45,397 bases of DNA, from positions 1 to 45,397 of the forward strand of contig CANDKT010000006.1 in NCBI GenBank assembly GCA_947385365.1, read 5' to 3'. The notes beneath the pieces were generated by a model, which worked only from the letters and a program-made list of their open reading frames with translations, ran no database searches and was not told the origin of the DNA. The position numbers and the translations under genes were made by a program. The stretch comes from an uncultured Bacillota bacterium (lineage in GTDB: Bacteria; Bacillota; Clostridia; Oscillospirales; Oscillospiraceae). Of the stretch, positions 43,160-45,397 are shown piece by piece; position 1 is the stretch's first letter; each line of letters starts with the position of its first letter.

Positions 43160-43754
43160 AGCAGCTCCTCCTTTGTCCGGGGGGATGTGGCTCCCCCTCC
43201 GCCGGGTAGTCTGTCCCTGCCGCCGGGCTTTTATGCGGCGGTTCCGGCCGGCCCTCGCCGTCGAAACGCCAGACCAAATGAGGACGTCCTTCCAGGCACT
43301 CCAGCCGCGCCAGACAGAACAGGGTGTTCAACGCAACCGGGCGTTCCGGCCGGAACGGCGCGGCCAAGCAGAACCCATCGGATTCCTTCCGGCACAGCAT
43401 GGGGTCCTTCAGCAAACTCTGCAAAAGAGGGTCCTTCGTCAAGCGTTCCGGGCGTTTCTCACAGTACCAGCGTTCCGAACGGGAGAAGACAAACGTCAGC
43501 ACCGCCTCCGCGCCGGTGGGCGGCCAGCAGCCTTTCCGTTCCAGCTCCGCCGCCGGGAGAACCCGCCGTAAACACAGACGTCCGTTTTCCGGCGCGAAGG
43601 TGCCGAGCAGCATCCGCCGCCCCGCCTCTCCGGTGATCCAAGCCTTGTACAGCCCCCGCCCGTCCTCCGGACGCACCGCCTCCAATCGCACCCGCGGACC
43701 TTCCCGCTCCCAGGTCAGCGTCCCGCCGCCCCGCATCTCGAACCGCTGCCCCAT
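43104..43754 (-). CDS. Hypothetical protein upstream of the coat-like genes
   Basis: ATG 43754 with AAGGGGG at eight bases gives 216 aa (MGQRFEMRGGGTLTWEREGP, then RPEDGRGLYKAWITGEAGRR). Longer in-frame starts lack ribosome sites. The first two thirds appear beta-rich and the tail Pro/Gly-rich. I do not recognise it. The 56-base overlap with the coat-like gene is unusual, so the true stop or a frameshift should be kept in mind. A role in spores is only suggested by its neighbours. Confidence 0.65.
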   Translation of the reverse strand: MGQRFEMRGGGTLTWEREGPRVRLEAVRPEDGRGLYKAWITGEAGRRMLLGTFAPENGRLCLRRVLPAAELERKGCWPPTGAEAVLTFVFSRSERWYCEKRPERLTKDPLLQSLLKDPMLCRKESDGFCLAAPFRPERPVALNTLFCLARLECLEGRPHLVWRFDGEGRPEPPHKSPAAGTDYPAEGEPHPPGQRRSCYAQSDDQGTGRSDGPAEL

Positions 43755-43867
43755 CCGGTACGCCCCCTTTTCCCCGTCTCCCGCCATTCTATGCGCGAAA
43801 ACGGAAAAGTTTCCTGCAACCTCCGCCCGGAGAATCGCAAAAGAAAAAAAGATTTGCCAGAAAAGGC

Positions 43868-43896
43868 TTGCTTTGCGGGACAAGATATACTAGAAT
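43868..43896 (+). promoter_or_regulatory. Promoter of the carboxyltransferase gene
   Basis: TTGCTT (43868-43873), 17 bases, TAGAAT (43891-43896). About 130 bases of leader follow before ATG 44033, including a possible GGCGG/CCGCC stem. Confidence 0.78.
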
Positions 43897-44032
43897 AGGA
43901 ACAAGCGGCTATACGGCGGCCCGCTCCCGTCCCCTTTCGGACCGCCATTGGAAGCCCGTTCCCCGCTTGGGACGCGGACTCTTCAACAAAACCTAAACTG
44001 CCTCATCAAAAAGGCTACGGAGGTCGATCACC

Positions 44033-45397
44033 ATGAGCAAGAGAAAAGTACAGTTCACGGAAACGGTGCTGCGCGACGCGAACCAGTCGCTGATTGCAAC
44101 CCGTCTCCCCTACAGCAAGTTCGAGCCGATCCTGGAGACAATGGACAAGGCCGGTTACTACTCCGCCGAGGTCTGGGGCGGCGCTACCTTCGACGTCTGC
44201 CTGCGCTACCTCCAGGAGGACCCCTGGGAACGGCTGCGGAAAATCCGCGCCAAAATGCCCAACACCAAACTCCAAATGCTCCTGCGCGGCCAGAATATCC
44301 TGGGCTACAAGCACTACCCCGACGACGTCGTGCGGAAGTTCGTGGAGTACTCCATCAAAAACGGCATCGACATCATCCGCATCTTCGACGCCCTGAACGA
44401 CGTGCGTAACCTGAAAGTCGCCATCGAAGAGACCGTTAAACGCGGCGGCCACGCCTCCGGCACCATCTGCTTCACCACCAGCCCCGTCCACACCCTCAAA
44501 AAGAACGTCCAGATGGTCCGGGAACTCAAGCAAATGGGCGTCGGCTCCATCTGCATCAAGGATATGGCCGGTATCATGGGTCCCAGAGAGTCCGCCGACC
44601 TGTGCAAAGCCATCAAAGACGCCGTGCCGGAACTGCCTCTGGTCATCCACACCCACTGCACCACCGGCTTGGCCTTCATGACCTGCCTGAAAGGCGTGGA
44701 AGCCGGCGCCGATATCATCGACACCGCGATCTCCCCCATGTCCGGCGGCACCGCTCAGCCCGCTACCGAGACCTTGGCCTACGCCCTGCGCTCCCTGGGC
44801 TTCCAGATCAGCCTGGACGATAAGGTCCTTATCAAAATCGCCGACTTCTTCAAGGGCGTCCGGGCCGACTTCATCAAAGACGGCACCCTGGACCCCATCT
44901 CTATGGCCACCGATACCCAGTGCCTGAATTACCAGATCCCCGGCGGTATGCTCTCCAACCTGATCTCCCAGCTGAAAATGATGAACGCCATCGACCGCTT
45001 GGACGAGGCCCTCGCCGAAACCCCCAGAGTCCGCGCCGATATGGGCTACCCGCCCCTGGTCACGCCCACCAGTCAGATGGTCGGCTCCCAGGCCGTGCAG
45101 AACGTCCTGGCCGGAGAACGCTACAAGGTCGTCGGCAAGGAGATCAAAGCCTACTGCCGCGGCGAGTATGGCCGTACCCCCGCCCCCATCGCCCCCGAAA
45201 TCCAGAAAAAAATCCTGGGCGATACCCCCGTCGTGAAAGGCCGCTTCGCCGATTCCCTGGAACCCGCCTTCGAAAAGGCCAAGGCCGAGTTGGGTTCGAC
45301 CGCCCGCTGCGACGAGGACGTGCTGAGCTATATCGCCTTCCCCCAGGTGGCTATGGCCTTCTTCAAGGACCGTGAGGCCGGATTCCCCAAGAAGGAC
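44033..45397 (+). CDS. Oxaloacetate decarboxylase alpha / pyruvate carboxylase B-type carboxyltransferase (3' end outside window)
   Basis: ATG 44033 behind CGGAGG opens a frame that runs to the window end (455 codons). TVLRDANQSLIATRLPYSKF is the family signature, followed by GGATFDVCLRYLQEDPWERL, LLRGQNILGYKHYPDDVV, RIFDALNDVRN and VIHTHCTTGLA (metal ligands). The conserved carboxyltransferase domain is followed by the start of the helical PYC_OADA region. The biotin attachment site, usually near the C-terminus, is not reached, so the OadA and PycB forms cannot be told apart. It acts on pyruvate/oxaloacetate, in line with the malic enzyme. Confidence 0.92.
   Translation, partial: MSKRKVQFTETVLRDANQSLIATRLPYSKFEPILETMDKAGYYSAEVWGGATFDVCLRYLQEDPWERLRKIRAKMPNTKLQMLLRGQNILGYKHYPDDVVRKFVEYSIKNGIDIIRIFDALNDVRNLKVAIEETVKRGGHASGTICFTTSPVHTLKKNVQMVRELKQMGVGSICIKDMAGIMGPRESADLCKAIKDAVPELPLVIHTHCTTGLAFMTCLKGVEAGADIIDTAISPMSGGTAQPATETLAYALRSLGFQISLDDKVLIKIADFFKGVRADFIKDGTLDPISMATDTQCLNYQIPGGMLSNLISQLKMMNAIDRLDEALAETPRVRADMGYPPLVTPTSQMVGSQAVQNVLAGERYKVVGKEIKAYCRGEYGRTPAPIAPEIQKKILGDTPVVKGRFADSLEPAFEKAKAELGSTARCDEDVLSYIAFPQVAMAFFKDREAGFPKKD

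Overview
The window is a GC-rich piece of a low-GC-type (Firmicutes) chromosome. Sporulation genes (yqfC, yqfD, ylbJ, a ylmC/ymxH-type gene, two small coat-like proteins), AddAB instead of RecBCD, a flagellin next to csrA, and strong AAGGAGG-type ribosome sites all point to an anaerobic, spore-forming, flagellated member of the Clostridia. I infer Oscillospiraceae/Ruminococcaceae-like, but the species cannot be named from the sequence.

Region 1 (1-8195, minus strand) is one tightly packed operon of eight genes behind a textbook sigma-A promoter at 8167-8195. In order of transcription it holds a small membrane protein, an unrecognised 314-aa protein, a membrane-anchored coiled-coil protein, a zinc-ribbon/FHA protein, a NrdG-like radical SAM protein, a Clp/ClpB-like AAA+ ATPase, a PP2C phosphatase, and a proline-rich repeat protein cut by the window edge. 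Phosphatase, phosphothreonine reader, unfoldase-type motor and radical SAM enzyme in one unit look like an uncharacterised phospho-regulated machine; the matching kinase would be expected outside the window.

Region 2 (8300-11950) holds a GNAT acetyltransferase, an NAD(P)-dependent malic enzyme, a membrane glycosyltransferase and a PRC-barrel sporulation protein, several with clear promoters and terminators.

Region 3 (11929-20386, minus strand) is the most unusual. Three tandem secreted paralogues of unknown function and a membrane-anchored protein lie downstream of a flagellin gene that is interrupted by a single in-frame TAG. csrA lies just upstream of the flagellin. Upstream of csrA is a full-length TnpB-family protein in which all three RuvC catalytic acids are replaced, followed by a structured, omega-RNA-like 3' region. 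This resembles the TldR class of RNA-guided repressors derived from TnpB, some of which are known to control flagellin. Between that gene and a Hin/resolvase-type serine recombinase lies a 17-bp perfect inverted repeat around 87 bp, a candidate invertible switch.

Region 4 (20495-31900) has addB, a pyridoxal kinase and addA (minus), then a zinc-ribbon protein with an acyl-ACP thioesterase and guaB (plus). Region 5 (31898-32300) is a small, decaying orphan CRISPR array read from the minus strand, with a plausible leader promoter. Region 6 (32543-45397) has an SLH-linked double class-I amidotransferase-like surface protein, a ParB/sulfiredoxin-motif protein, the conserved yqfC-yqfD-phoH block, ylbJ, a DUF2804 protein, a YgjP-type metalloprotease, two very small genes behind a near-consensus promoter, two coat-like proteins, and the first 455 codons of an oxaloacetate decarboxylase/pyruvate carboxylase carboxyltransferase subunit.
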